Below, in pieces: positions 18,898 to 27,006 of a stretch of DNA of 64,000 nt. The DNA is from Azoarcus sp. DD4 (GTDB lineage: Bacteria; Pseudomonadota; Gammaproteobacteria; Burkholderiales; Rhodocyclaceae). Where the stretch lies: the NCBI RefSeq assembly GCF_006496635.1, contig NZ_CP022958.1:1984001-2048000 (forward strand), in the 5' to 3' direction. Made by a program: the position numbers and the translations under genes. Position 1 is the stretch's first letter. Every line of letters starts with the position of its first letter. The notes under the pieces were generated by a model. That model searched no databases, was not told the origin of the DNA, and worked only from the letters and a program-made list of their open reading frames with translations.

Positions 18898-20316
18898 ATG
18901 ACCATCAAGAACTTCTACAACGAGATGACCGACGATGCGGGGCGGGTGAGGCCGCACTATGCATCGTATGCCGCGTGGCTGTCCGAAATGCCGGAAGAGA
19001 GGCTGGCGCAGAAGCGGGCCGAGGCGGATGCACTGTTTCACCGTTATGGCATCACCTTTGCGGTGTATGGCGAGGGGGCGGGCACCGAGCGCCTGATTCC
19101 TTTCGACATCATTCCGCGCATCATTCCGGCCAACGAGTGGGCTGATCTTGCCGCGGGCCTGAAGCAGCGGGTCAAGGCTCTCAACCTCTTCATCCACGAC
19201 ATCTACCACGATCAGGAGATCCTCAAGGCGGGCAAGATCCCGGCCGAGCAGGTGCTCAACAACGCGCAGTACCGCAAGGTGATGCAGGGCGTGAACGTGC
19301 CGCGAAACATCTATGCGCACATTGCCGGTGTCGACATCGTGCGTGCCGGCGCCGGCGAGTTCTACGTGCTCGAAGACAACCTGCGGGTGCCGTCCGGCGT
19401 GTCCTACATGCTGGAGAACCGCAAGATGATGATGCGGCTCTTCCCGCGCCTGTTCTCGCGCTACCGGGTCGCGCCGGTCGACCGTTATCCTGACATGCTG
19501 CTGAAGACGCTGCGCAGCGTGGCACCGACCGGCGTGACCGATCCTACCGTGGTGGTGCTGACCCCGGGCGCTTACAACAGCGCCTACTTCGAGCATGCCT
19601 TCCTCGCCCAGCAGATGGGGGTGGAACTGGTCGAAGGCCAGGACATGTTCGTCAAGGACGAGCAGGTCTACATGCGTACCACCCAGGGTCCGCAGCGGGT
19701 GGACGTGATCTATCGCCGGGTGGACGACGACTTCCTCGATCCGCAGGCTTTTCGCTCCGACTCGGTGCTGGGCGTGCCCGGCATCCTCAAGGCCTACCAA
19801 GCCGGCCGGGTGACGCTGTCCAACGCGATCGGCAGCGGTGTGGCGGACGACAAGTCCATCTATCCCTACGTGCCGGACATGATCCGCTTCTACCTCGGCG
19901 AGGAACCCATCCTGCACAACGTGCCGACCCACATGTGCCGCAAGAAGGACGATCTGGCCTACGTGCTGGATCACCTGCCCGAGTTGGTCGTGAAGGAGGT
20001 CCATGGTGCCGGCGGCTACGGCATGCTGGTCGGTCCGGCTTCGACCAAGGCCGAGATCGAGGCCTTCCGCGAGGTCCTGGTCAAGCACCCCGAGCGCTAC
20101 ATCGCCCAGCCCACGCTGGCGTTGTCGGCCTGCCCTACCTTCGTCGATGCCGGCATTGCGCCACGCCACATCGACCTGCGGCCCTTCGTGCTGTCGGGCG
20201 AGGAGATCCAGCTGATCCCCGGCGGCCTGACGCGGGTCGCGTTGCGCGAGGGTTCGCTGGTGGTGAATTCGTCCCAGGGGGGCGGCACCAAGGACACCTG
20301 GGTGCTGGAAGCCTGA
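18898..20316 (+). CDS. Circularly permuted ATP-grasp protein (COG2308)
   Basis: A 472-residue protein of the circularly permuted ATP-grasp family. The family is predicted to form amide or peptide bonds with ATP, but its substrate is unknown. Family landmarks are FNLFIHDIYHD-type text (here ALNLFIHDIYHDQEIL), VLEDNLRVPSGVSYMLENR, LPELVVKEVHGAGGYGM and YIAQPTLALSACPTF. I start at the ATG at 18898 with an upstream AAAGG; an earlier in-frame ATG would add a non-homologous leader overlapping the -24/-12 element. The alpha-E gene follows 101 bp later on the same strand. The upstream NtrC-like and sigma-54-like elements suggest induction on nitrogen limitation (inference). Confidence 0.9.
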   Translation: MTIKNFYNEMTDDAGRVRPHYASYAAWLSEMPEERLAQKRAEADALFHRYGITFAVYGEGAGTERLIPFDIIPRIIPANEWADLAAGLKQRVKALNLFIHDIYHDQEILKAGKIPAEQVLNNAQYRKVMQGVNVPRNIYAHIAGVDIVRAGAGEFYVLEDNLRVPSGVSYMLENRKMMMRLFPRLFSRYRVAPVDRYPDMLLKTLRSVAPTGVTDPTVVVLTPGAYNSAYFEHAFLAQQMGVELVEGQDMFVKDEQVYMRTTQGPQRVDVIYRRVDDDFLDPQAFRSDSVLGVPGILKAYQAGRVTLSNAIGSGVADDKSIYPYVPDMIRFYLGEEPILHNVPTHMCRKKDDLAYVLDHLPELVVKEVHGAGGYGMLVGPASTKAEIEAFREVLVKHPERYIAQPTLALSACPTFVDAGIAPRHIDLRPFVLSGEEIQLIPGGLTRVALREGSLVVNSSQGGGTKDTWVLEA

Positions 20317-20332
20317 GTTACTGTCGCCGGGC

Positions 20333-20388
20333 TGCCCCAAGACGGTCACTCAGCCCCCTTGGGGGGCGACCGCGCAGCGGGTGGGGCA
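20333..20388 (+). repeat. Nested GC-rich hairpin, REP-like, between the ATP-grasp and alpha-E genes
   Basis: An outer TGCCCC (20333-20338) / GGGGCA (20383-20388) pair encloses a GCCCCC / GGGGGC hairpin (20353-20358 with 20362-20367) and a CCGC..GCGG element. There is no T-tract. It resembles short intergenic palindromic repeats found in multiple copies in betaproteobacterial genomes. No second copy was noticed in this window. It could attenuate or stabilise the bicistronic message. Confidence 0.4.
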
Positions 20389-20417
20389 CATACAAGCAGG
20401 ACCAAGAGGAAAACAAC

Positions 20418-21362
20418 ATGCTGAGCCGTACCGCCGATCACCTTTACTGGATGGCCCGCTACATGGAACGGGCCGAGAACATCGCCCGTATCCTCGATGT
20501 GAACCACCGCATGTCGATGATGCCGCAGTCCCCCGCGCAGGAAGAGCAGGCCTGGGGTGCCACGTTACGCATCATGGGCCTGGAAGCCGCCTTCCATCAG
20601 CGACACGCGGAGATCACGCCCGACAACGTGCTGGAGTTCATGATCTTCGACCCGGACAACCTGTCCAGCATCCGCAACTGCCTGCGCGCCGCACGCGAAA
20701 ACGCCCACGCGGTGCGTGGCACGCTGACCTCCGAGCTGTGGGAAACCACCAACGGTACGTGGTTGAAGATGCGCGACTTCACGCCGGAAGAGTTCGCCGA
20801 CGTCGGCGCCAGCGAGTTCTTCGAGTGGGTCAAGTACCGCTCGCACCTCTCGCGTGGCGTTACCATCGGCACCATGCTGCAGGACGAGGCGTTGCGCTTC
20901 ATCCGCATCGGCACCTTCCTGGAGCGGGCGGACAACACCGCGCGCATCCTCGACGTGAAGTACCAGCTGCTGCTGCCGGCCGGCGAGGTCGAAGGCGGCG
21001 CGGCCGACTACTATCAGTGGAGCGCGCTGCTGCGCTCGGTGTCCGCCTTCGAGGTGTACCGCAAGGTCTATCGCGATCTGATCACGCCGGCACGGGTGGC
21101 AGAACTGCTGCTGCTGCGGGTGGACATGCCGCGCTCGCTCGCACGTTGCTTGAAGGAGGTCTACAGCAACCTGCAGCGGGTGTCGAACGCGCAGTCGGCC
21201 GAAACCGAGCGCCAGGCCGGCGAGCTCGAGGCGCAGCTGCGCTTCTCGCGCGTCGAGGACATCGTGCGCGGCGGCCTGCACAACTACGTGACGCGCCTGC
21301 TGACGCGGGTACAGGATCTCGGCAACCGCATCGCGGACGACTTCCTCGTGCCGGTGTCCTGA
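20418..21362 (+). CDS. Alpha-E domain-containing protein (COG2307)
   Basis: A 314-residue, all-helical protein of the alpha-E (DUF403) family. It opens with the diagnostic MLSRTADHLYWMARYMERAE and carries the second family motif RFIRIGTFLERADNTARILD. Alpha-E proteins are almost always encoded next to a circularly permuted ATP-grasp gene, as here, and are thought to act with it in an amide-ligase-like reaction of unknown product. AAGAGGAAAACAAC provides a ribosome-binding site. The usual transglutaminase-like partner does not follow: the next gene is convergent rsgA, 46 bp away. Confidence 0.91.
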   Translation: MLSRTADHLYWMARYMERAENIARILDVNHRMSMMPQSPAQEEQAWGATLRIMGLEAAFHQRHAEITPDNVLEFMIFDPDNLSSIRNCLRAARENAHAVRGTLTSELWETTNGTWLKMRDFTPEEFADVGASEFFEWVKYRSHLSRGVTIGTMLQDEALRFIRIGTFLERADNTARILDVKYQLLLPAGEVEGGAADYYQWSALLRSVSAFEVYRKVYRDLITPARVAELLLLRVDMPRSLARCLKEVYSNLQRVSNAQSAETERQAGELEAQLRFSRVEDIVRGGLHNYVTRLLTRVQDLGNRIADDFLVPVS

Positions 21363-21408
21363 GCGGCACCGTCGCGGAGGGGCCGCGTCCGGGCTGGCAG
21401 GCGCAGGC

Positions 21409-22338
21409 TTACCAGCCCGGATTCAGTTTACGGGCGGTCGCGATCTCTTCCCGTATCGTGCGGTAGTGTTCGAAGCGGCGCGGATGGATGGCTCCGCTGG
21501 CCAGCGCGGCCTGCAGCGCGCAGCCGGGTTCGCTCTCGTGGCGGCAGTCGCGGAAGCGGCAACGACCCAGATGCGGGCGGAACTCGATGAAGCTCTCGGC
21601 CAGTTCTTCCGCAGAGAGATGCGCCAGTCCGAAGGCCTGCAGGCCGGGGCTGTCGATCAGCCAGCCCGTCTTGTGCCCATTTGGGCCCAGCGGGTAGAGG
21701 CGGGCGAAGGTGGTGGTGTGCTTGCCGGTATCGAGCGCCGTCGAGATTTCCCGGGTGGCGGCGTTGGCTTCGGGTATCAGCGCGTTGGTGAGCGTGGATT
21801 TACCCATGCCGGACTGCCCGACCAGGATGCTGTGGCGTTCCGCGAGCGTGTCGCGCAGCAGTTCGGCGTTGTCGAGCGCGCTGAGTTCGACGATCTCGTA
21901 GCCGAGCGCGGCGAATGGCGCGAGCTGGGCGCGGGCCGCTTCCAGCCTGTCGGTGAGGTCGGCCTTGTTGAGCACGATCAGCGGCGTGATGTCCTGCTGT
22001 TCGGCAGCCGCAATGCAGCGCGACAGAAGCAGGTCCGAGAACCCCGGCTCGGTGGCGACGACGATGGCGACGTGGGTGAGGTTGGCTGCGATCAGCTTTT
22101 CGCGGAAGGCGTCGGAGCGCCACAGCAGGCTGCGACGCGGATGCAGGTGTTCGATCGCCCCCTGGCCGTCGCCGCCGGGCAGCACGTCGACTTCGTCGCC
22201 GCATGCGAACACGCTCTTTTTCCCGCGCGGATAGCACTGCATCCGGCCTTGTGCGGTCTCTACCTCGTAGTGGCGGCCGAAGGCGGCGGTGATGGTGCCG
22301 GTGAGGGTGGGCTGTTGCTTTTTTCCGTGCGGCTTCAC
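21409..22338 (-). CDS. rsgA: Ribosome small subunit-dependent GTPase A
   Basis: A 309-residue circularly permuted GTPase that helps late maturation of the 30S subunit. After an N-terminal OB-like domain, the G-motifs occur in permuted order: NKADL (G4), GQSGMGKST (G1) and DSPG (G3). A C-terminal zinc knuckle follows (CRFRDCRHESEPGC). I chose the GTG at 22338, which overlaps the upstream cytochrome gene's stop as GTGA; the longer in-frame extension is an antisense-like shadow of that gene. A 9-bp inverted repeat (21389-21397 / 21412-21420) straddles the stop codon and may fold at the convergent 3' ends. Confidence 0.95.
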   Translation of the reverse strand: MKPHGKKQQPTLTGTITAAFGRHYEVETAQGRMQCYPRGKKSVFACGDEVDVLPGGDGQGAIEHLHPRRSLLWRSDAFREKLIAANLTHVAIVVATEPGFSDLLLSRCIAAAEQQDITPLIVLNKADLTDRLEAARAQLAPFAALGYEIVELSALDNAELLRDTLAERHSILVGQSGMGKSTLTNALIPEANAATREISTALDTGKHTTTFARLYPLGPNGHKTGWLIDSPGLQAFGLAHLSAEELAESFIEFRPHLGRCRFRDCRHESEPGCALQAALASGAIHPRRFEHYRTIREEIATARKLNPGW

Positions 22339-22652
22339 TTGAACTTGTAGTAGCGCTGATTCAGATAGCCGGCGAGGTTGAGCTCGTCTTCCGGGAATAA
22401 TTGGAGTTGAAGCTGGGTGGTGCAGAAGCTGATCTGGCGGCTGAGCGCGGCAGCGCTCGTCACCCTCCGGTCGGCGCGGGTGTAGATGGCGGCGGCGTCC
22501 TCGCCGCCGAAGTTGCGGGCATGGCAGCTCACGCAATTCTCCGCGTGCAGCTTCTGCCCGGCGGCGATATCGGCCTGCGGGAAGGGATCGGCACTGGCCA
22601 CGGTGCTCAACGTGGCGAGCAGGGCAAGTGTGGCGGGGATGTGCGGGCGCAT
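22335..22652 (-). CDS. Small periplasmic c-type cytochrome
   Basis: A 105-residue protein with a signal peptide (1-21, cleavage near VASA-D) and one CVSCH haem-binding motif at 40-44. No Met-containing motif typical of the distal ligand is obvious; the C-terminal helix is DELNLAGYLNQRYYKF. It is likely a monohaem class I-like electron carrier of unknown partner. It lies between the M48 protease gene and rsgA on one strand and overlaps rsgA by a GTGA junction, an odd functional pairing that probably reflects operon packing only. Confidence 0.87.
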   Translation of the reverse strand: MRPHIPATLALLATLSTVASADPFPQADIAAGQKLHAENCVSCHARNFGGEDAAAIYTRADRRVTSAAALSRQISFCTTQLQLQLFPEDELNLAGYLNQRYYKFK

Positions 22653-22671
22653 GTCGTCCTCCGGCGATGAC

Positions 22672-23925
22672 TCAGGCTGGCAGGCCCTGCAGGCGCGCGA
22701 TGCGGATCGCCGCCGGCGGGTGCGAATCGAAAAAGCGCGAATACAAAGGGTCGGGCGTCAATGTGGCGGCGTTGTCGCGATACAGCTTGACCAACGCAGC
22801 AACCAGGTCGTCGGCGCGGGTCTGGCTGGCAGCGTAGCGGTCGGCCTCGAACTCGTGCAGTCGCGACCAATGGCTGGCGATGGGCGACAGCGGGAAGGTG
22901 AAGGCCGGCAGGGCGAGCGAGAACAGCGCCAGCGCGACCGCCGTGCCGCCGCTCGCCATGCCCAGTCCGGCATAGAACCAGGGTGTCTGCATGAGCCAGC
23001 CGAGCAGGGCGAACAGCACGAGCGCACCCGGCGCGAGTACCGCAAGCCGCTTGGTGATGTGGCGATGGCGGAAGTGGCCGAGCTCGTGTGCGAGCACCGC
23101 TTCCACCTCGGCCGGCTCCAGCTTGGCCAGCAGGGTGTCGAAGAAGACGATGCGCTTGGACGCGCCGAAGCCGGTGAAGTAGGCGTTGCCGTGCGCCGAG
23201 CGCTTCGATCCGTCCATCACGAAAAGGCCCTTGGACTGGAATCCGCAACGTGCGAGCAGGGCTTCGACGCGGGCCTTGAGCGCTTCGTCCGCCAGCGGGG
23301 TGAACTTGTTGAACAGGGGCGCGATGAAAGTGGGCCACACCAGCAGCACGAGCAGGTTGAAGACCAGCCAGACGGCCCACACCCACAGCCACCAGTAGCT
23401 CCCCATCGCGCCCATCAGCCACAGCACGGCCGCCAGTACCGGCAGGCCGACGGCGGTGGCGATCACGCTGCCCTTGGCGGTGTCGGCGATGAACAGCGCC
23501 GGCGTCATGCGATTGAAGCCGAAGCGCTTCTCGACGACGAAGGTCCGGTAGAGACCGAACGGCAGCTCCACCAGCCAGCTCACCACCGCCAGAGTGGCCA
23601 GCAGGGCGATGCCGTGCGCGATGCCGCCGGCTGCGAACACTGCGGCCCAGGCATCGTAGATCGCCTGCAGTCCGCCGCCCAGCGTGAGTGCCAGCGCCAG
23701 CAGCGCGCCCACCACGGCATCGACAATGCCGAGACGCATCCGCGCTGCGGTGTAGTCGGCCGCGCGTTGATGGGATTCGAGGCTGATGCTGTGGGCAAAG
23801 ACCGGCGGAACGCGATGGCGGAACTCGCCGACGTGCCTGATCTGACGCAACATCAGCAGGCTTCTGACGAGAACGCCGAGCAGCAGGAAGCCGGCGAATA
23901 GAAGGGCAAAGGACTGGGCTGTCAT
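22672..23925 (-). CDS. M48 family membrane metalloprotease (Ste24-like)
   Basis: A 417-residue integral membrane zinc protease. The HEXXH motif appears as HELGH in EAVLAHELGHFRHRHI, and the third zinc ligand is the Glu in LHEFEADRYA. Several helices precede the catalytic domain and two lie between the zinc motifs, as in CAAX-protease/Ste24 homologues that also take part in membrane-protein quality control. I chose the ATG at 23925 (MTAQSFALLFAGFLLLG); the in-frame extension upstream overlaps the divergent orn gene and is not protein-like. It is co-oriented with the small cytochrome gene 19 bp downstream. Confidence 0.92.
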   Translation of the reverse strand: MTAQSFALLFAGFLLLGVLVRSLLMLRQIRHVGEFRHRVPPVFAHSISLESHQRAADYTAARMRLGIVDAVVGALLALALTLGGGLQAIYDAWAAVFAAGGIAHGIALLATLAVVSWLVELPFGLYRTFVVEKRFGFNRMTPALFIADTAKGSVIATAVGLPVLAAVLWLMGAMGSYWWLWVWAVWLVFNLLVLLVWPTFIAPLFNKFTPLADEALKARVEALLARCGFQSKGLFVMDGSKRSAHGNAYFTGFGASKRIVFFDTLLAKLEPAEVEAVLAHELGHFRHRHITKRLAVLAPGALVLFALLGWLMQTPWFYAGLGMASGGTAVALALFSLALPAFTFPLSPIASHWSRLHEFEADRYAASQTRADDLVAALVKLYRDNAATLTPDPLYSRFFDSHPPAAIRIARLQGLPA

Positions 23926-24096
23926 CAGGAAAAAAATGGGTAGTGGCCGTGGGTGCTGCGTCTTGGGGCCGCGGTGGGCGGAGCGGCGGAAAACCCCGGG
24001 CGGGGAGCATCCGAAGCGGCCGTGACGCTGGCCTTTCTGTGACACAATCCCGCCCTCGAATGTTTCGCTCCAACGCATTGGAAAGGCTTGAAGATT

Positions 24097-24645
24097 ATGG
24101 CACAGGACCCGAATCACCTGATATGGCTGGACATGGAGATGACCGGGCTGGAACCGGACCGTGACCGCATCATCGAGATCGCGCTCGTGATCACCGACAG
24201 CCAGCTCAATACTGTTGCCGAGGCGCCGGTGATCGCGGTGCATCAGCCCGATGCGGTGCTCGACGCGATGGACGACTGGAACAAGAACACCCACGGCAAA
24301 TCCGGCCTGATCGACCGCGTGCGCGCATCGACCGTGTCGGAAGCGGAGGCCGAGGCGCGCATGCTGGCCTTCCTGCAGGAATGGGTGCCGGCGCGGACCT
24401 CGCCGATGTGCGGCAACTCGGTGTGCCAGGATCGCCGCTTCCTCGCGCGCTACATGCCCGCCTTCGAGGCCTGGTTCCATTACCGCAACCTCGACGTGTC
24501 GACCCTGAAGGAGCTCGCCAAGCGCTGGCGGCCGGAGGTGTACAAGGGAGTCGAGAAGAAGGGCAAGCACGAGGCGCTCGCCGACATTCACGAATCCATC
24601 GGTGAATTGCGCCACTACCGCGACAACTTCCTGCGTCTTGCATGA
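24097..24645 (+). CDS. orn: Oligoribonuclease
   Basis: A 182-residue DEDDh 3'-5' exoribonuclease that degrades diribonucleotides, including pGpG from cyclic-di-GMP turnover. Motif I is WLDMEMTGL, followed by IIEIALVITDSQL. Exo II is in NSVCQDRRFLARYMP, and the final motif is HEALADIHESIGELRHY with the catalytic His and Asp. Length matches the family. The ATG at 24097 gives the standard MAQDPNHLIWLDMEMTGLE-type start. A clear link exists to the three c-di-GMP enzymes in this window, though the genes are not adjacent. Confidence 0.97.
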   Translation: MAQDPNHLIWLDMEMTGLEPDRDRIIEIALVITDSQLNTVAEAPVIAVHQPDAVLDAMDDWNKNTHGKSGLIDRVRASTVSEAEAEARMLAFLQEWVPARTSPMCGNSVCQDRRFLARYMPAFEAWFHYRNLDVSTLKELAKRWRPEVYKGVEKKGKHEALADIHESIGELRHYRDNFLRLA

Positions 24646-24651
24646 GCGAAA

Positions 24652-24683
24652 CCGGGCACCGGTGGGGATGGGTCGGTGCCCGG
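24652..24683 (+). terminator. Possible terminator hairpin after orn
   Basis: A 10-bp stem (CCGGGCACCG / CGGTGCCCGG) with a 12-nt loop begins 6 bp after the orn stop. It has no strong T-tract, so it may be a weak terminator or a 3' stabilising hairpin. Confidence 0.45.
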
Positions 24684-24765
24684 CGCGGTGGTGGTTTCGC
24701 TGCGCAGTCGTGCCCGACCCGCCGGTACCGCTTCGCTCAGACGATGCGGCGCGGGCGCCGGTCGG

Positions 24766-26412
24766 TCATGAAGGCTGGCGGCGGTAGAGGCGGAAGGTTT
24801 CGAGCTGCTTGCCGCCGCCGCGGCGATATTCCCAGATGCTCTGCCACTCCGGCGCGGGCTTCTGGCCGCTCGGCCGGCGATCCTCGTACATGAGCAACAG
24901 CCTGCAGGTGGTGCTGTCGCCGCGGATCAGGCTGCTGCGGATGCCGGCGTAGTAGTCCAGCGAACTGCGGACGGCGTCGGGCAGGCCGGTGGTGGCGATG
25001 CATTCGTCGGCCTGGCGGTTGAGCGCCTGGGCCAGCGAACGGGCAACCGGACGGTAGCTGCGGCCGTAATCGAACCAGGGCATCAGCAGCACCACCGCCA
25101 GGCACCAGATCATGGTCATGCCGAGCGCCCAGTTCGCCGGTCCGCGCGAGCTTGTCCGCGGCAGCCGCCACACCAGCACGAACCAGGTCACGCAGATGGT
25201 GCCGGCGATCAGGGCCTGTGTCAGGCCGCCATGCAGCACGAAATTCGGCGTGACCTTGGCGATGTGGCGGGCGAGGCCCGGCGGCCAGGTGAAGGCCTGG
25301 GCGGTCCAGGCGATCCAGATCAGGATGGCGAACACGGCGAAGGTCATCACCGCGAACCAGTCGAATGCGTTGGCGGCTCCGCGCCGCAAGGTCGGTGCGC
25401 CCCCCGCTGCGAGCAGTGCGACCGGAGGAATCAGCGGCAGCGCCGCGGTTGGAGAAAGATCGCCCGACAGATAAAGCCACAGGGCGGTCAGCAACACGGC
25501 CGACAGCGGCAGCATCCAGTGCAGCCGGGTGATCTGCCTGCGACCGCGCCACAGCCCCCATAGCGCGATCGGCCACAGCGGCCAGGTGGACCAGCCCAGC
25601 AGTTCGAGCAGGCGGTGGATGTCGTCGAACGCCAGCGCGCCGGCGGTGAGCTGCTGCCATTCCTCGCGCAGCCACAGGGAGAAAATCTCCGGCGTGGTCA
25701 GATGCACCGCGATCGGCCAGAGGGCGCCGAGGCCGAGCGCCAGGCTGAGCCCGATCAACAGGCCACCGCTGGTGCGCGGATTGCGGCAATCAGGGCTCAG
25801 CGCCAGCGCCAGCGGAAACAGCGGGATTGTCAGCAGGGCGCCGGTCAGGCCGCCGGCGAGCACCGCCAGCATGCCGCCCACGCCCGCCTGTACGCCACCC
25901 ACCAGCGGTTGCTGCGGAGCACGGGCGAGACCGGCCAGTACCAGTGCCTGCATCGCCATCAAGGCGATCATTGGCTGGGTTTCGTGAGCGTGAAGCACCA
26001 GTCCGAGAGAGCCGAGCATGAGCATGGCTGCGGGCGTGCGGGCCGGCCGGCCGTGCAGGCGCTCGGCCGCGCGGGCGATCCAGTAGATGGCGAGCGCGGT
26101 GAACAGCGCGCTGGCAAGGCGGGCCCCGTCGTGGACCGGCAGCAGGAACTTGAATGCGGTGGCGAGCAGCGCCGCTGTCCAGTAATACAGCGGCGGGAAG
26201 TCAGGGAAGGGCTCCCCGGCAATGCGCGGAAAGAGCCAGCCTTCACCTTGCAGGATGGAATGGATGGGGCCGAAGTAACGGGCGTCGTCGCCACGCCAGG
26301 GGTCATGCCCGGTCAGGCCGACGAGCAGGTAGAGCGCGACCAGCACGCTCAGGCCCAGCGTGCCGTAGATTCTTCGCTGCAGCAGGGAGGCTTGGGGCGG
26401 GTTGCTGATCAT
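24766..26412 (-). CDS. ArnT/PMT-like GT-C glycosyltransferase
   Basis: A 548-residue polytopic membrane protein with 11-13 predicted helices. The first periplasmic loop contains GHDPWRGDDARYFG, matching the acidic metal/lipid-phosphate site (D-D/E-x-R-Y) of GT-C transferases such as ArnT and PMT proteins. FPDFPPLYYW is the usual following aromatic-proline segment. These enzymes move a sugar from a polyprenyl-phosphate donor to lipid A, protein or glycan acceptors in the periplasm. Acceptor and sugar cannot be told here, and no ArnA/B/C-type neighbours are present. A C-terminal soluble domain follows the last helix. Confidence 0.84.
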   Translation of the reverse strand: MISNPPQASLLQRRIYGTLGLSVLVALYLLVGLTGHDPWRGDDARYFGPIHSILQGEGWLFPRIAGEPFPDFPPLYYWTAALLATAFKFLLPVHDGARLASALFTALAIYWIARAAERLHGRPARTPAAMLMLGSLGLVLHAHETQPMIALMAMQALVLAGLARAPQQPLVGGVQAGVGGMLAVLAGGLTGALLTIPLFPLALALSPDCRNPRTSGGLLIGLSLALGLGALWPIAVHLTTPEIFSLWLREEWQQLTAGALAFDDIHRLLELLGWSTWPLWPIALWGLWRGRRQITRLHWMLPLSAVLLTALWLYLSGDLSPTAALPLIPPVALLAAGGAPTLRRGAANAFDWFAVMTFAVFAILIWIAWTAQAFTWPPGLARHIAKVTPNFVLHGGLTQALIAGTICVTWFVLVWRLPRTSSRGPANWALGMTMIWCLAVVLLMPWFDYGRSYRPVARSLAQALNRQADECIATTGLPDAVRSSLDYYAGIRSSLIRGDSTTCRLLLMYEDRRPSGQKPAPEWQSIWEYRRGGGKQLETFRLYRRQPS

Positions 26413-26557
26413 GCGCGTTCCGGTCGTTCCGCGGATAGGACGTTGGCGTTCGGGAAGGTGGCGCCCGGATGGGCCGGCCTTTGTCTGGCGCGGCGGTGCA
26501 GGCCCCCCGGGGGCTGGATTCTAGCGATGCTGAGGCGTCGATGCGATGCGCCGACGC

Positions 26558-26585
26558 AACAAAAAGGCAGCCGCAGCTGCCTTTT
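26558..26585 (-). terminator. Rho-independent terminator of rpmE
   Basis: On the minus strand the stem AAGGCAGC / GCTGCCTT (26576-26583 with 26564-26571, 4-nt loop) is followed by a T-rich run (complement of 26561-26565). It lies about 50 bp after the rpmE stop. A T-run also follows the hairpin on the other strand, so it could act in both directions. Confidence 0.8.
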
Positions 26586-26633
26586 CCGATGATCCGTGCC
26601 GGGCGCGGAGGAAGCTCCGCGCCGGACACCGGC

Positions 26634-26852
26634 TCAGCCCAGACGCTGGACGTTGCCGTACTTCTGGCGGAAGCGCTCGACGCGGCCGGCGGTGTCGACG
26701 ATCTTCTGCTTGCCGGTGTAGAAGGGGTGGCAGGCGGCGCACACTTCGACGTGCAGTTCGGGCTTGCCCAGGGTGGAGCGGGTCTTGAAGACGTGGCCGC
26801 AGGAGCAGGTCACGCTCACTTCGGCGTACTTCGGATGAATGTCGGCTTTCAT
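26634..26852 (-). CDS. rpmE: 50S ribosomal protein L31 (zinc-binding type)
   Basis: A 72-residue L31. It begins MKADIHPKYAEVSVTCSCG and keeps four cysteines (C16, C18, C38, C41), so it is the zinc-containing C+ paralogue, not the zinc-independent form made under zinc limitation. CHPFYTGKQKIVDTAGRVERF is the family signature region. The start at 26852 is the conserved one. A promoter (TTGCGA-N17-GATAAT) lies upstream and a strong terminator downstream, so it is a single-gene transcript. Confidence 0.96.
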   Translation of the reverse strand: MKADIHPKYAEVSVTCSCGHVFKTRSTLGKPELHVEVCAACHPFYTGKQKIVDTAGRVERFRQKYGNVQRLG

Positions 26853-26909
26853 GATGGTCCTTGGTACAAGCGGGCGGTGAATGTGGCCGCCCTGGGTGGA
26901 AAGAGCGGA

Positions 26910-26938
26910 ATTATCCCCGACTGGAAAGAACATCGCAA
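26910..26938 (-). promoter_or_regulatory. Sigma-70-type promoter of rpmE
   Basis: On the minus strand TTGCGA (complement of 26933-26938) and GATAAT (complement of 26910-26915) are separated by 17 bp, ending 57 nt upstream of the rpmE start. Confidence 0.5.
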
Positions 26939-27006
26939 GACCGCTGCGATGCCGGCCGGGCGATCGACTACAATTGCGCGCTTCGCCCACGATTGGATCT
27001 CACACG

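Noticed and set aside
24616..24765. Possible small gene or RNA after orn
   Set aside because: The region contains a hairpin but no conserved coding pattern, ribosome-binding site or recognisable RNA fold beyond the hairpin.
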